A stretch of 64,000 bases of DNA from Defluviicoccus sp. (GCA_029624735.1 JARSSM010000019.1:124001-188000), one strand, 5' to 3'; counted from the first letter of the stretch, positions 1-11,251 are shown. Program-made: numbers and translations. The notes: generated by a model from the sequence alone, not told the origin.

Positions 1-950
1 TGCGGCAGCGGCGCAAACACCTGGTGCAGCCCCAGCACAAGGCTGCCGCCGCCTGGAATCGTAGCGGTGCGCTTGGCGAACAGAACCATGAGATGATAGC
101 CGCGCGGCGAGCGGATCGGGCCCGCGACCTGGCCCGGTTCGAGCGTGCCGACGACACGGTCCAGTTCGGGGTCGAGCTGCCCCTGGCGCAGCCAGCCGAG
201 ATCGCCACCGTTACTCGCCGCCGGTCCGCGCGAAAAAATCCGCGCCAGACCGCTGAAGCTGGCGCCGGCACGGATCTCGTTGATCAGCCGACCGGCCAAG
301 TCGCGGACGCTCTGCTCCTCCTGCGGCGTTTCGACCGGGAGAAAGATCTCGGCCACGCGGAACTCCGGCCGGCCGGCGGCGGCCCGGCGCCGCGCCAGCT
401 CCTCGTCGATCTCATCCTCGCTCACCGCGGCGCTGTCACCAGCAAGGCGGGTGACCACCTTGACCCACGCCAGTTCGGTCTCGATCTGCTCGCGCAGCGT
501 GCCGATGCTGACGTTCTGCCGGGCGAGATAGCGTGGCAGGTCCTCCGGCGGCACCTTGATCTGGCTTGCCACCTGGATCAGCATGCGATCGGTCTCTTCG
601 CTCGGCACGGCGATCTTCAGCCGCCTCGCTTCCTGCCGCTTCAGGCTGTCCTCGATCAGCATGGTCAGCACCTCGGGCGCCAACCGCTCGCGGATCTCCG
701 GGCTGCCGCTCAAGTTGCCGGTGGCAAGGAACAGTGCCATCCGGTTGTCGACGTCGCGCTGCGAGACAATGTCGCTGTTGACGACGGCGACGATCGAATG
801 GTCGGCCTCGGTGGCGGCCGGGCTGGCGGCCCGCGTGGCCGCCGGCGGCACGACAAACATCATCGCAAGCACGACACCGAAGGGGCACACGGCGCGAATC
901 GCGGCAGAGCGAAGTTGGCTGATCAGGGTCGGGATCATGCGGCGCACCAT
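1..950 (-). CDS. surA: SurA-type periplasmic chaperone/peptidyl-prolyl isomerase, 3' end cut by window
   Basis: Periplasmic chaperone and parvulin-type isomerase that escorts outer-membrane proteins to the BAM machinery. I translated 316 codons from the ATG at 950 (second possible ATG at 938) until the frame leaves the window at base 3. Residues about 15-41 form a hydrophobic secretion signal ending near AATRA. Residues about 50-165 look like the SurA N-terminal chaperone domain, and residues about 196-293 are a parvulin domain with the GGDLGW motif at 248-253. It starts 68 bp after lptD on the same strand, so the two are probably cotranscribed; surA next to lptD is a common order and fits the joint role in outer-membrane assembly. 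The C-terminus lies outside the window. Confidence 0.88.
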   Translation of the reverse strand, partial: MVRRMIPTLISQLRSAAIRAVCPFGVVLAMMFVVPPAATRAASPAATEADHSIVAVVNSDIVSQRDVDNRMALFLATGNLSGSPEIRERLAPEVLTMLIEDSLKRQEARRLKIAVPSEETDRMLIQVASQIKVPPEDLPRYLARQNVSIGTLREQIETELAWVKVVTRLAGDSAAVSEDEIDEELARRRAAAGRPEFRVAEIFLPVETPQEEQSVRDLAGRLINEIRAGASFSGLARIFSRGPAASNGGDLGWLRQGQLDPELDRVVGTLEPGQVAGPIRSPRGYHLMVLFAKRTATIPGGGSLVLGLHQVFAPLP

Positions 951-1017
951 GCAGGGCCTACCGGTTCGAGGGGAGCCTTCAGCGGCGGAACGGGCAACGT
1001 CATCGCGGCCTTCTGTC

Positions 1018-3216
1018 CTATCCGCCGTCACGCTGGCGGAGGCCGGCGCCGACGGTTCCGAGCGTCTTGAAGCCGAGGCGGACGTAAAAGATATCTGACG
1101 GCTCGATGTCACGATCCTCGATATCGGCACGCTTGTAACCGAAGGTGAACAGGAAGCACTCGTCCTCGTAGGTGAGGCGGATGCCGAGATCGCGTTGCGC
1201 GCCGCCGCCCTTGAGATCGCGGACACCGGCGATGCGGGCCCGCCAGTAGCGGTTCAGTTGCGACGACAGGCTGAAGCCCAGTTCCTCACGGCCCTCGAAG
1301 TCGGTGCCGTCGTCGTTCTCTTCATCGAAGCGCACATAGCTGACGCCGGCGCGCAGGAGTTCGCTGCCGAGGACGGCGCCCAGTTCGTGCCGGCGCGCCG
1401 CCGCCTCGCCGACGTCGATGCGGTTGCGATAAAGCAAATCGAGATACTTGTTGGGCGCCAGGTCGACGGCGGTCACCACGTCGGAGAAATTGCCGCTGAG
1501 GCCCGATGCGGTCGGGATCGCGGCATCCTCGAAGAAGCGGTAGCTCTGGCCGCTGAACACACTCGCCCGCTCGCCGTCGGCACCAAAATAGGACCACGAC
1601 AGGCCATAGCTGAAGCGCGGCCCCTCTTCGACCTGGTCGAGGCCGGCAAAGCGGTTGAGCGCGAACAGATTGGTGGTGTCGAACTCCATATCCTCGCTGT
1701 CCTCGTTGGGGATGCGGCTGGGATTGCCGAAGGTCGGCGCGAGGACACCTTGCACGATCGGCTCGATGATCTGCTGGCTCGTCTCGCCGGCGCGCGCGAA
1801 CGGGAGCCGCCACTCACCGGCCAACTGCGGGAACAGCCGGCCGCTGAAGCCGGTGTAGCGATTGTCGCTGCCGTCCCGCTCGAGGTCGTTGACGTGATAG
1901 GCGTCGCCCCAGAGCGTTGCCGACAGCGTGTAGAGGTCGCCGATGGGACCGAGCAGCGGCAGAGTCCAGCCTGCCCGCGCCGACGCCCGGCGGGTATCGG
2001 TGCCGTCGGTGCGGGTCAGGACGGCAAGGTCGAGGTGGACATCGGTGCGGCCGCCGACCGCGTCGACATCGCCGAAATGGTAGTAGTCGAGCTTCGGCGC
2101 TACGAATGGAATGGTATCGTTGTCATCGTCGCTTTTCAGGCCCTGAAATACATAGGAATTGGCGACGAAGTAGTCACTGCGGCCGAACGCTTCGCCGTAC
2201 AGGCGCGAGGTGAGCGTCTGCTGGTCGCTGAACCCATAGCGGCGCAGGTAGGTGCGATCGAGCGTGCGCTCGATATCGAGGCCTGAGCGCCAGCGTTCGT
2301 CGATATCGTACCGGGCCTCACCGAACAGGTGGCCGCGTGTCTTCTGGGTCGAATCACGGGTCAGACTGCCGTCGAACTTCATCTCGCCGCGGGACAGCTC
2401 GCGCCGGTATTGCGCTTCCAAGAGTGCGCCCTCCTTGGTGGTGAACCAGGGTGTGAGCGTCAGGTCAGCCTGCGGCGACAGCGCAATGAACACCGGGATC
2501 TCGGCGACCAGGCCGAAATCCGAGGAGTTGGCGAAGGTCGGCACCAGAAGGCCGGTCTTGCGTTTGACGGTGGGATCGGGCTGGTAGAAGTACGGCAGAT
2601 AGAACACCGGCACGCCGCCAACTTCCATCCATGCATCGGAAAACTCGACGATCTTCTCGTTCTGGTCGTGGCGGACCTTGGCTGCCTTGATCTGCCATAA
2701 GGGCGGCCGCGTCGGTTCTTCGGCGCACAGGTCGCAAGGCGAATAGACGGTCCTGGTGAGTTCGGTCTCTGTGCCGTCGGTTCGCCGCCCGGACGCCGCC
2801 GCGGCGCGGGTACCGTCGGTGAGAATCAGGCGCAGGTCCTCGATCACGCCGCTCTTGAGATCACCGGTGATCTCGGCCTGACGGGCGAAGATCACTTCGC
2901 CCGAGGGCTCGGTGAGAGAAACGTTGCCGGTTGCGATCAGAAGGTCACGGGTCTCATCATAGGTGATTTCGTCCGCCTTCAAGACGCGATCGCCCTGCAC
3001 CGCCTCGACGTTGCCATTCGCCTTGATGATCCGCCGCTCCTGATCGTAGCTGAGGGTATCGGCGGTAAAGAGAATGGCTTCGGTTCGGCTCGGCGGCTCG
3101 ACCGCGGCAGCGGGCAGCGCGCACACCAGTGGTGCTGCCGTCGCTGCTGCAAGCAGAAGGCTGCAGAGGATCCGCCGGCGGCGCCTGGCGGCGCCGCGCC
3201 GGGTGTCACACGTCAT
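1018..3216 (-). CDS. lptD: LPS-assembly outer-membrane protein LptD
   Basis: Outer-membrane beta-barrel that, with the lipoprotein LptE, inserts lipopolysaccharide into the outer leaflet. From the ATG at 3216 the product is 732 aa. An arginine-rich start and hydrophobic run (signal peptide) are followed by an LptA/OstA-like domain (about residues 40-190) and a long beta-barrel region rich in alternating aromatic residues that ends with a typical C-terminal strand. The Cys pair in the SPCDLC segment is usual for alphaproteobacterial LptD. A further ATG at 3243 would extend the protein by nine residues and deepen the overlap with the upstream acyl-CoA dehydrogenase. I prefer 3216 (11-bp overlap) because the signal peptide then sits closer to the N-terminus. 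surA follows on the same strand. Confidence 0.9.
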   Translation of the reverse strand: MTCDTRRGAARRRRRILCSLLLAAATAAPLVCALPAAAVEPPSRTEAILFTADTLSYDQERRIIKANGNVEAVQGDRVLKADEITYDETRDLLIATGNVSLTEPSGEVIFARQAEITGDLKSGVIEDLRLILTDGTRAAAASGRRTDGTETELTRTVYSPCDLCAEEPTRPPLWQIKAAKVRHDQNEKIVEFSDAWMEVGGVPVFYLPYFYQPDPTVKRKTGLLVPTFANSSDFGLVAEIPVFIALSPQADLTLTPWFTTKEGALLEAQYRRELSRGEMKFDGSLTRDSTQKTRGHLFGEARYDIDERWRSGLDIERTLDRTYLRRYGFSDQQTLTSRLYGEAFGRSDYFVANSYVFQGLKSDDDNDTIPFVAPKLDYYHFGDVDAVGGRTDVHLDLAVLTRTDGTDTRRASARAGWTLPLLGPIGDLYTLSATLWGDAYHVNDLERDGSDNRYTGFSGRLFPQLAGEWRLPFARAGETSQQIIEPIVQGVLAPTFGNPSRIPNEDSEDMEFDTTNLFALNRFAGLDQVEEGPRFSYGLSWSYFGADGERASVFSGQSYRFFEDAAIPTASGLSGNFSDVVTAVDLAPNKYLDLLYRNRIDVGEAAARRHELGAVLGSELLRAGVSYVRFDEENDDGTDFEGREELGFSLSSQLNRYWRARIAGVRDLKGGGAQRDLGIRLTYEDECFLFTFGYKRADIEDRDIEPSDIFYVRLGFKTLGTVGAGLRQRDGG

Positions 3217-5002
3217 GATCCGGATCGATCCCGGCGAGCGCATCGCCGGTCGCCTTCATGCGCGCGTGCAGTGAAGGCGTCTGGCTCAAGGATGTCTCGG
3301 CGAAAAAGCGCGCCGAGACCAGCTTGGCGCGGTGGAAGGCGGCGTCGCCGGTGCCATCGGCAAGGTTGCGTTCGGCAATCCGGGCCCCCTTCGCCAGCAG
3401 CCAGCCGCCGGCGACAATGCCGGTGAGCGCGAGGTAGTCGCACGCTCCCGCCGCGACCCGTGCCGGCGCGTGCGGAAACGTTTCCAGGATCCATTCCGTC
3501 GCTTCAGCCAGATCCTGCGTTGCCTGCAACAAGCGCCGGCGGATCGCGCCGGTATGCCCTTTTGCCTCGGCGCCGATCTCGGACAGCGTCGCGCGCACCA
3601 GCGCGAGCAGCCGGGTCGCTGCGGCACCATTGTCGCGCGCCACCTTGCGGCTCACGAGGTCGAGCGCCTGAATGCCGTTGGTGCCCTCGTAGATGGGGGC
3701 AATGCGGGCATCGCGCAGGTGCTGCGGCGCTCCGCTCTCCTCGACATAGCCCATGCCGCCCATGACCTGGATGCCGGTGCTGGCGACCTCGACGCCCAGG
3801 TCGGTGCTCCACGCCTTGACGATCGGCGTCAACAGCTCGACGAGACCGAGCGCCTGGTGACGCTCCGCCTGGTCGGGATGGTTGTGGGCGATGTCGAGAC
3901 AGGCGGCTGTGAAGTAGGCGAGCGCACGCGACGCCTCCGCCAGGCTCTTCATCGACAACAGCATCCGCTGCACATCGGGGTGATGGTCGATACGCACCGA
4001 AGCCGCATCGGCCGAGTCGATCGCCCGGCCCTGGACGCGCTCACGGGCGTAGGCGCGCGCGCGCTGGTACGCACGGTCACAGATGCCCACGCCTTCGAGG
4101 CCGACGGCGAGCCGGGAGTTGTTCATCATGGTGAACATCGCGGCAAGGCCGTGATTCTCCTTGCCGACAAGGTAGCCGACCGCTCCGCCTTCGTCGCCGA
4201 ACGACATGACCGCCGTCGGGCTGCCGTTGATGCCGAGCTTGTGTTCGATCGAAACGCAGCGCAGATCGTTGCGCGCACCCAGGCTGCCGTCGTCGTTGAC
4301 CATGAACTTCGGCGCCAGGAACAACGAGATGCCGCGCACGCCCGGAGGCGCATCAGGTGTTCGGGCGAGAACCATATGGATTATGTTCTCGGACAAGTCG
4401 TGCTCGCCGAAGGTGATGAAGATCTTCTGGCCGCTGATCCGGTAATGGTCGCCTTCTGGGACCGCGCGCGTGCGCACCCGCGCCAGGTCTGAGCCGGCCT
4501 GCGGTTCGGTGAGGTTCATGGTGCCGGCCCACTCACCGCTGATGAGCTTCGGCAGGTAGCGCGCCTTCAACTCCGCCGTCGCATGCGCCTCGATGAGCTC
4601 GGCCGCACCTTGGGTCAGCATCGGGCACAGCGAGAAGGCCATGTTGGCGGCGGTCCAGATCTCGCCGACCGCTGTCGCCAGAAGGAACGGCAGGCCCTGC
4701 CCGCCGTACTCGGCTGGCAGCCCAATGCCGTTCCAGCCGCCCTCGATGAAGGCCTGGTATGCTTCGATGAAGCCCGAAGGGGTGCGCACCACCCCATTCT
4801 CGAAGGTGCATCCCTCGTGGTCGCCGCGCGGATTCAAGGGGGCGAGCACCTCGGCGCCGAACTTGCCAGCCTCATTGAGAATGGCCTCGATCAGGTCATC
4901 GGTGACATCGGCAAAAGCGGGCATCGCGCGTACTTGGTCAATCCCGGCAACATTCCCGATGACGAAGCGCATTTCCGCGAGCGGGGGAGTGTAAAGGGGC
5001 AT
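3206..5002 (-). CDS. acyl-CoA dehydrogenase, long form with C-terminal extension (DmdC/FadE-like)
   Basis: FAD flavoenzyme that introduces an alpha,beta double bond into an acyl-CoA. It has 598 aa, longer than the ~380-aa core enzymes. The dehydrogenase N, middle and C domains span about 30-460, with MNLTEPQAGSDL at 162-173 for FAD/substrate binding and the presumed catalytic Glu439 in IYEGTNGIQ. An additional helical domain of ~130 residues follows, as in the 3-methylmercaptopropionyl-CoA dehydrogenase (DmdC) family. Such proteins are abundant in alphaproteobacteria and many probably act on other acyl-CoAs, so the substrate is not assigned. The 3' end overlaps lptD by 11 bp, so the genes may share a transcript although the functions are unrelated. 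Confidence 0.9.
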   Translation of the reverse strand: MPLYTPPLAEMRFVIGNVAGIDQVRAMPAFADVTDDLIEAILNEAGKFGAEVLAPLNPRGDHEGCTFENGVVRTPSGFIEAYQAFIEGGWNGIGLPAEYGGQGLPFLLATAVGEIWTAANMAFSLCPMLTQGAAELIEAHATAELKARYLPKLISGEWAGTMNLTEPQAGSDLARVRTRAVPEGDHYRISGQKIFITFGEHDLSENIIHMVLARTPDAPPGVRGISLFLAPKFMVNDDGSLGARNDLRCVSIEHKLGINGSPTAVMSFGDEGGAVGYLVGKENHGLAAMFTMMNNSRLAVGLEGVGICDRAYQRARAYARERVQGRAIDSADAASVRIDHHPDVQRMLLSMKSLAEASRALAYFTAACLDIAHNHPDQAERHQALGLVELLTPIVKAWSTDLGVEVASTGIQVMGGMGYVEESGAPQHLRDARIAPIYEGTNGIQALDLVSRKVARDNGAAATRLLALVRATLSEIGAEAKGHTGAIRRRLLQATQDLAEATEWILETFPHAPARVAAGACDYLALTGIVAGGWLLAKGARIAERNLADGTGDAAFHRAKLVSARFFAETSLSQTPSLHARMKATGDALAGIDPDHDV

Positions 5003-5115
5003 CGGTGCGTTTTCTTTCCTTGTCGTGCCGTGAGAAACTTGTCCGGCCAGCCGGCATCAAAAAACGGCGCTACGGTAGTCGAGGCGGCCATCGCCGTCAA
5101 TTTGGCGACGGCCGC

Positions 5116-5982
5116 TTAAACCCGGGGCCGCAGCCGTTCCGTCAGCATGAGGCCGACGACGGCGGCGACGACCAGGCTGCCGCCCAGGAGCGCCGTCGCA
5201 TCGGGCGTTTCGCCAAGGCCGAGCCATACCCAGATCGGTGCCAGCACGGTCTCAAGCAGCGACAGGAGGCCGAGCTCGGCCGCTTGCAGGTTGCGGCTGC
5301 CGCGCACGAACAAGAACAGGCCGAGGCCGAGCTGAAAGAAGCCGAGCGTCGCCAGGATGGCAAGTTGGGCGCCGCTGACGCTGACCCCGATCGCCCACGG
5401 CGCCGCCACCGCCGCCGCGATGAGCCCGCTTAACAGGGTCGCCGGGACCATGTCGATATGCCGCCAGCGGCGCAGGACGATGATGTTGGCACCGAAACTG
5501 AGCGCGGCCAGGAAGGCGAACGCGTCGCCAGCGACGTTGCCGGTGGCGGCGCCGTGGCCGAACATGACCGCAATGCCGACCATTGCCACCCCGATCGCGA
5601 TAACCGTCCTCCGGTTGAGGACTTCGTGCAGGATCAGGCGCGCCAGCACCGCCGCCACCAGCGGCGAGGCGCTCATCAGAATCATCGTGTTGGCGACTTG
5701 TGTCCGGGTGATCGACAAGATGTAGCCAAAGAACATGCCGCTCAAGAGAACCCCAGACAACAGGCCCGGCCAGCCCACTGCCGCGATGGCGGCTGGTGCT
5801 TGGCGTCCATGCCCGGCGATAAGGCCAATCGTCACCGCAAGCGCCATGAACGACGAGCGCCAGAAGAGAATCGCGCCGCCATCCATATCAACGAGGCGGA
5901 CCAGGATGCCGCCCGAGCTCCAGCACAGGCAGGCACCCGCGACAAGCAGGGCGCCACGGGCGTGCGCGGAGAGGGCAGGCAT
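5116..5982 (-). CDS. EamA-family (DMT superfamily) transporter
   Basis: Inner-membrane protein of 288 aa with about ten hydrophobic helices in two repeated EamA halves, the usual layout of drug/metabolite transporters. The N-terminal repeat begins with a Gly/Trp-rich helix (residues ~10-30), and the second half starts near residue 150. The family exports amino acids, metabolites or toxic compounds; nothing here fixes the substrate. The next gene downstream on the same strand is the acyl-CoA dehydrogenase, 113 bp away. The start ATG at 5982 lies 191 bp from the divergently transcribed phoX, whose promoter occupies part of the gap. Confidence 0.85.
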   Translation of the reverse strand: MPALSAHARGALLVAGACLCWSSGGILVRLVDMDGGAILFWRSSFMALAVTIGLIAGHGRQAPAAIAAVGWPGLLSGVLLSGMFFGYILSITRTQVANTMILMSASPLVAAVLARLILHEVLNRRTVIAIGVAMVGIAVMFGHGAATGNVAGDAFAFLAALSFGANIIVLRRWRHIDMVPATLLSGLIAAAVAAPWAIGVSVSGAQLAILATLGFFQLGLGLFLFVRGSRNLQAAELGLLSLLETVLAPIWVWLGLGETPDATALLGGSLVVAAVVGLMLTERLRPRV

Positions 5983-6090
5983 GGCGGTGGGCGCTCCAAT
6001 ATGGAGGAGGGGTCGATCGGCGGTCGGTGGCAGTCTAGCGAAGCCGGCGCCGGTAGGCGAGGCGGGCGATCTTTGTCGACCGACGCAATT

Positions 6091-6146
6091 CTGTCACGCC
6101 CGCGCCATCGCCCTGTCATGCACCGACGCTACCTTGGGGATAGAAT
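6091..6146 (+). promoter_or_regulatory. Pho-box promoter of phoX
   Basis: Two PhoB half-sites, CTGTCAC at 6091-6097 and CTGTCAT at 6113-6119, lie 22 bp apart (two 11-bp Pho-box periods) with a weaker in-phase copy (GCGCCAT, 6102-6108) between them. A -10 hexamer TAGAAT is at 6141-6146, 28 bp after the start of the second half-site and 28 bp before the phoX ATG. No good -35 hexamer is visible, as expected of PhoB-activated promoters. The pstS promoter at 14487-14542 has the same spacing. Confidence 0.7.
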
Positions 6147-6173
6147 GCTTCAGCAGATGAGGTCAACGCAGCC

Positions 6174-8147
6174 ATGAGCGAACGATCAGATACTCCAGCC
6201 CACGTGCCCGCCGGCGCCGCCGAGGAAGAGACCAGCAATCCGCTGACCGCGGCGACGATCGGAGAAGTGATCGGCGCACGCTTCAACCGGCGCGAGGCTC
6301 TGCAGGGGCTCACGGCGGTCGCCGCGTTGAGCGTGCTGGCCCCCTTGGCTGGCCTTGCCGGCCATCGCCCGGCTTCGGCCGCAGCCGCGCCGTCGTCGCT
6401 TGCATTCAAGGAGGTCGCCCACGGCACGACCGAGACCCACGTCGTCGCCGAGGGCTACGAGGCGCAAACGCTGATGCGCTGGGGCGATCCGCTGGAAGCC
6501 GGAGCCCCGGCGTTCGATCCGGCCAGCCAGACGGCGGCCGCGCAGGCGAAGCAATGGGGCTATAATAACGACTACGTCGGCTACATGCCGTTGCCGAAGG
6601 GCGCTTCAGTGCCCGACCATGGCCTCTTGTGCGTGAACTTCGAGTACACCGACGCGCACCTGATGTTCCCCGGCTTGAAGGATGGCGATGTCGATGCCGT
6701 GAGCCGCGAACAGGCGGACATCGAGATGGCTGCGCATGGCCATGGCATCGTCGAGATCCGCCGCGACGCCGCCACAGGTGCCTGGTCGGCGGTCAAGGAC
6801 AGTCCCTATAACCGCCGCATCAGCATGCTGTTGAGCGAATGCGTCGTTGCCGGCCCGGCTGCGGGTCATGCGCGCCTCAAGACCGCCGCCGACCCGACCG
6901 GCAAGAAGGTCATCGGCACGCTCAACAACTGCGCTGGCGGCAAGACGCCGTGGGGCACGATTTTGAGCGGCGAGGAGAACTTCAACCTTTACTTCACCGC
7001 CGATGCGGCCGAATCACCGGAGAGCGCGAATTACAAGCGCGTCGGCATCAAGGCGAAGAGCCGGCATGCCTGGTCGCGCTTCCATGACCGCTTCGATACC
7101 GGCAAGGAGCCGAACGAACCCAACCGGTTCGGCTGGATCGTCGAAATCGATCCCTACGACCCGAAGGCAGCACCGGTCAAGCGGACGGCTTTGGGTCGCT
7201 TCAAGCACGAAGGCGCCACCTCCGTCGTCAACAAGGACGGCCGCGTCGTCGTCTACACCGGCGATGACGAAATGTTCGAGTACGTCTACCGCTTCGTCAG
7301 CAAGGGCCGCTTCGATCCGGCCGCTGGTGCTGCGAACAGCGCGTTGCTCGATGAGGGCAAGCTTTCGGTCGCCCGCTTCGAGACCGACGGCTCGCTCACC
7401 TGGCTGCCGCTGGTGTTCGGCCAGGGACCGCTTACGGCCGCCAACGGCTTCGCCTCGCAGGCCGACGTGCTGATCGAGTGCCGGCGTGCGGCGGATCTCC
7501 TGGGCGCGACGCCGATGGACCGGCCGGAGGATGTCGAACCGAACCCGGTGAGCGGCATCGTCTATGTGGTGCTGACCAACAACCGCAAGCGCGAAGCGGA
7601 TAAGGTTGACGCCGTCAACCCGCGCGGCCCCAACCCGGCCGGCCACATCCTTGAGATGATCCCGCCCGGGGCGACGGCGGCGGAGCGTGACCACGCCGCC
7701 CCGCGCTTCACGTGGTCCATCTTTCTGCTCGCCGGCGATCCGGCCAGCGCGGAATCAGGGGCGCGCTATCATCCGGATGTTTCCGCCGACGGCTGGCTCG
7801 CGGCACCGGACAACATCGCCTTCGATCCCAAGGGGCGGATCTGGATCGCGACCGACGGCGCGCCGCAGCTGGGCTTTGCCGATGGTGTCTGGGCGGCGGA
7901 CACGGAAGGGCCGGCACGCGCGCTGACGCGGATGTTCTACCGGACGCCGATCGGCGCCGAGATGTGTGGGCCGGAGTTCAACAGCGACGGCACGGCATTC
8001 TTTGTTGCCGTCCAGCACCCGGGCGATTCCAAAGGCTCGACGTTTGATCAGCCGTCGACGCGCTGGCCTGACTTCAAGGACGGCATGCCGCCCAGGCCGT
8101 CGGTGCAGGTGATCATCCGCAAGGGCGGCGGCATCGTCGGCGTTTGA
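6174..8147 (+). CDS. phoX: PhoX family alkaline phosphatase (DUF839)
   Basis: Exported phosphatase releasing phosphate from organic esters; characterised PhoX enzymes are Tat substrates with a calcium/iron cofactor. The product has 657 aa. The twin-arginine signal has RR at residues 39-40 (FNRREALQG) followed by a hydrophobic stretch to an Ala-rich cleavage region near 70. The rest is the DUF839/PhoX propeller, including the family segments NNCAGGKTPWGT and LSGEENFNLYF. The start ATG at 6174 is 28 bp downstream of a -10 box belonging to a Pho-box promoter, so phosphate starvation control by the PhoB encoded in this window is likely. It is not adjacent to the pst genes, and both flanking genes are on the other strand. 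Confidence 0.9.
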   Translation: MSERSDTPAHVPAGAAEEETSNPLTAATIGEVIGARFNRREALQGLTAVAALSVLAPLAGLAGHRPASAAAAPSSLAFKEVAHGTTETHVVAEGYEAQTLMRWGDPLEAGAPAFDPASQTAAAQAKQWGYNNDYVGYMPLPKGASVPDHGLLCVNFEYTDAHLMFPGLKDGDVDAVSREQADIEMAAHGHGIVEIRRDAATGAWSAVKDSPYNRRISMLLSECVVAGPAAGHARLKTAADPTGKKVIGTLNNCAGGKTPWGTILSGEENFNLYFTADAAESPESANYKRVGIKAKSRHAWSRFHDRFDTGKEPNEPNRFGWIVEIDPYDPKAAPVKRTALGRFKHEGATSVVNKDGRVVVYTGDDEMFEYVYRFVSKGRFDPAAGAANSALLDEGKLSVARFETDGSLTWLPLVFGQGPLTAANGFASQADVLIECRRAADLLGATPMDRPEDVEPNPVSGIVYVVLTNNRKREADKVDAVNPRGPNPAGHILEMIPPGATAAERDHAAPRFTWSIFLLAGDPASAESGARYHPDVSADGWLAAPDNIAFDPKGRIWIATDGAPQLGFADGVWAADTEGPARALTRMFYRTPIGAEMCGPEFNSDGTAFFVAVQHPGDSKGSTFDQPSTRWPDFKDGMPPRPSVQVIIRKGGGIVGV

Positions 8148-8316
8148 TCGAGCGTCATCGGGTCAGCGGGTCGGCCGGTTCCTCCCGGTCCCCGCCCCCG
8201 TAGGGACGCTGCCTCCGCCTCTCAGTCTCTAGCGTCGAAACGAGAAGTGGCTTATTTAGCAATAGGTTATGGTCTGGTGGCTGCCGGTCGCCGCGTGCCA
8301 GACTTGCAACTCGTGT

Positions 8317-8351
8317 TGACAATCACTGTCAGCAGGAACATCATAATGATG
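8317..8351. promoter_or_regulatory. two adjacent palindromes, possible operator
   Basis: TGACA-N5-TGTCA (8317-8331) is followed seven bases later by CATCAT-A-ATGATG (8339-8351). They lie between the convergent ends of phoX and the DUF3800 gene. TTGACA at 8316-8321 with CATCAT 17 bp downstream could form a weak plus-strand promoter. No gene to be controlled is apparent, so this is only a possible site. Confidence 0.25.
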
Positions 8352-8383
8352 TGGGCTGGTCACTGCGTAGCGGGGGCTGGCCC

Positions 8384-9120
8384 CTATTGTTTTGGCAGGA
8401 CGACAAGGCCATAGCCATCGACCTTGCCCGCCCGACTGCGGCGGAGCTTGCTATTGACGATGCGCCAATCGTCGTTGTCGGGTTTTCCCAGTAAGTGCCG
8501 CCCGATGGGAGAGACGACAAGGTCGGCCAGTTGCAGACCGGCGATGAGTCCTGTTTGGCACGGAGGTTGAGAGCGACGATGCGCTGCTCGACAACTGTTG
8601 CCCGGAGATAATGAGTCCCCTGGATCTTCAGATTCAACCACGCCAATTCGAGTTGGCGGTCCAAGGTCGGATCGCGTTTTTCGGCGACGATCACACCTCG
8701 ACCCGCGATCCGGCCGATATCGAAGCAGAAGCGTTCGACCAGCACATCGAGGCTGAGCAGATAGGGATCGAGCGCCGCGACTCCGTAGCGGGCCAAGTGG
8801 TCATTCTTGCGGATTGCACAAGCGACGACGGTATACCTCAGATCCGACATCAGGCTGTTCAAACACTCGCAGAAGCGCTTGCGGAACAGAGGATCCTGAA
8901 GACGCTCAAAACCATTGCGGTTGCGGGTGATGTCGGCAGTATGCAGGACAATGTCAGTTCGCTCGAACATCTCCCGCTTGAATGCGTTCATGGCATCCGT
9001 TAGCGGCCCTTCGGCGTAGGCCTGCTCCATAATGACGCCACCCAGAACAAACACCGGATACTGGGGGTCGATCACCGACAGGTTGTGATCACCTGACTCG
9101 TCGAGAAAGAGAACCTTCAT
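8384..9120 (-). pseudogene. DUF3800 domain protein interrupted by a frameshift
   Basis: The N-terminal ~190 residues begin KVLFLDESGDHN and match DUF3800, a family of unknown function often found in accessory or defence-related DNA. In the starting frame the protein then becomes low-complexity and ends at 8341. The conserved C-terminal part (GLQLADLVVSPIGRHLLGK and a GYGLVVLP end) is in the neighbouring frame and stops at 8384. A one-base loss around 8530-8560 would explain the switch. This may be a true pseudogene or a sequencing error; I see no convincing slippery heptamer for programmed frameshifting. Base composition is less GC-rich than the flanks, consistent with transfer. If expressed as it stands, the product would be 259 aa with a non-native tail. 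Confidence 0.7.
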
Positions 9121-9204
9121 GCCGTTACGGTCTTTGGGGAAGCCAGATTAAGGCCCTTCCACAATTACGTCCGTCTCCCAAAGCAACGCTGCATAGATCC
9201 TCTA

Positions 9205-9238
9205 GAAACGAACGGGCCGCAGCGTGTGCTGCGGCCCG
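9205..9238 (-). terminator. rho-independent terminator of groES-groEL
   Basis: An 11-bp perfect stem (9213-9223 with 9228-9238, loop GTGT) lies 40 bp beyond the groEL stop. Read on the minus strand, the stem is followed by a T-rich run, TTCGTTTCT. Confidence 0.75.
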
Positions 9239-9277
9239 CGACGTTTCGGCCTAGCCGTCTTTGGCAGGGAGGGTGAC

Positions 9278-10960
<1,683 letters not shown>

Positions 10961-11251
10961 TTAGGACTCGATGATGCCCAAGAGGTCGGACTCTTTCATG
11001 ATCAACAGGTCTTCGCCGTCGATCTTGACTTCCGTACCCGACCACTTGCCGAACAGCACCCGATCGCCCGCCTTGACATCAAGCGGCTGGATCTTGCCGT
11101 CTTCGCCGCGCGCGCCGGGACCTGCGGCCACCACTTGGCCTTCCTGCGGCTTTTCCTTTGCCGTGTCGGGAATGATGATCCCGCCTTTGGTCTTCTCTTC
11201 TTGCTCGACGCGTCGGACAACAACGCGGTCATGAAGCGGCCGAAACTTCAT
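10961..11251 (-). CDS. groS: co-chaperonin GroES (Hsp10)
   Basis: Heptameric lid of the GroEL chamber. The product has 96 aa and begins [19 protein letters not shown], with a mobile-loop region near residues 20-32 (TKGGIIIPD) and the C-terminal [18 protein letters not shown]. The ATG at 11251 has a good ribosome-binding site (GGAGGGG about 7 bases upstream). It is the first gene of the groES-groEL operon, with CIRCE 53 bp upstream. Confidence 0.97.
   Translation of the reverse strand: MKFRPLHDRVVVRRVEQEEKTKGGIIIPDTAKEKPQEGQVVAAGPGARGEDGKIQPLDVKAGDRVLFGKWSGTEVKIDGEDLLIMKESDLLGIIES

Noticed and set aside
24-1070. 348-codon plus-strand frame over surA
   Set aside because: It is the complement of surA, which has clear SurA and parvulin motifs; high GC produces many such frames here.
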